Source: Novosphingobium flavum
GTDB lineage: Bacteria > Pseudomonadota > Alphaproteobacteria > Sphingomonadales > Sphingomonadaceae
DNA: 64,000 bases
Direction: 5' to 3'
Assembly (NCBI RefSeq): GCF_014230315.1
Contig: NZ_JACLAW010000013.1
Coordinates: 62,001 to 126,000, forward strand
In this document: positions 63,822 through 64,000 of the stretch, piece after piece
How positions within the stretch are numbered: position 1 is the stretch's first letter
Layout of the letters: each line of letters begins with the position of its first letter
Made by a program: the position numbers and the translations under genes
Notes under the pieces: model-generated
What the model was told of the DNA's origin: nothing
Databases searched by the model: none
The model's input: the letters and a program-made list of their open reading frames with translations, nothing else

Positions 63822-64000
63822 CTAGCGCGGCGGTAGCGCGGGGCCGTGTGTCCGGATTTCCATCGTGCGGGTAACCGCGCGCGCCGCCTTGGTGAAGGCT
63901 TCGGCAATCGGGCCCGGCGTGACCGTCCTGAGCCGCATGATCCCCACAGGCGAGGCGAGATCGGGCAAGGGCACGGGAAGGGCGACCAGCGATGACATGG
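63822..64000 (-). CDS. LysR-family regulator, C-terminal fragment (cut by window end)
   Basis: The visible 59 codons read SSLVALPVPLPDLASPVGIM and continue RLRTVTPGPIAEAFTKAARA to a TAG at 63822-63824. The pattern matches the end of the LysR effector domain, comparable with LVALPVEVNALWQPIGLLTM in the regulator at 59345-60364. The gene starts beyond base 64000. It is convergent with the unknown gene, 14 bp between stops. Confidence 0.7.
   Translation of the reverse strand, partial: MSSLVALPVPLPDLASPVGIMRLRTVTPGPIAEAFTKAARAVTRTMEIRTHGPALPPR

Overview
The window is high-GC alphaproteobacterial chromosome, most likely from the order Sphingomonadales (Novosphingobium/Sphingobium type). This rests on gene content and style: a TonB-dependent receptor with a sphingomonad-like N-terminus, tetrahydrofolate (THF)-dependent O-demethylases resembling LigM of Sphingobium SYK-6, an SDHAF4-like DUF1674 gene beside a NOL1/NOP2/sun RNA methyltransferase, and frequent GTG starts. 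It is an inference, since no rRNA or marker phylogeny could be run. No CRISPR array, rRNA gene or insertion sequence was seen.

Region 1 (1-30602) is core chromosome: an Smr-domain protein (cut by the window start), ahpF/ahpC peroxide defence, aroC, ubiG, lysC, a SIMPL protein, several small membrane proteins (including two tandem 55-residue paralogues), a nitronate monooxygenase-like protein, two hydrolases, an SPFH/NfeD pair, msrB, a class A penicillin-binding protein, a GAF-GGEEF diguanylate cyclase, a DegP/Q protease, hflKC, mrp, an IorB-like molybdoenzyme overlapping hemH, the DUF1674 gene, an rsmB-like gene, msrA, an aguB-like amidase, folK and tRNA-Lys(TTT).

Region 2 (30603-42185) is accessory DNA starting just after tRNA-Lys. 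It has a large serine recombinase with its DUF2924/DUF3489 partners, a YceI plus PQQ-type dehydrogenase pair, and then a tightly coupled four-gene minus-strand operon: an N6-adenine DNA methyltransferase, a 738-residue protein with two GHKL ATPase modules (MORC/Hsp90-like at the N-terminus, histidine kinase at the C-terminus), a receiver-domain protein with an unknown C-terminal half, and an orphan protein. It is the best candidate here for an undescribed system, possibly phage defence or epigenetic signalling. An HNH protein gene lies upstream of it.

Region 3 (42686-64000) is a catabolic cluster. It holds a TonB-dependent receptor, MarR, GntR and LysR regulators, two GcvT-fold O-demethylase-like proteins (one close to LigM), MetF, FolD, PurU and FolB, two orphan tripartite tricarboxylate (Bug) binding proteins, a carboxylesterase, an alpha/beta hydrolase, a malic enzyme with an in-frame stop near its N-terminus, and a Rieske oxygenase operon with an arylmalonate decarboxylase-like protein lacking the catalytic cysteine. 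Together the folate genes could carry a methyl group from a methoxylated substrate to formate: O-demethylase, then 5-methyl-THF, MetF, FolD, 10-formyl-THF, PurU. Shared short motifs in several promoters suggest one regulon. The substrate cannot be named from sequence.
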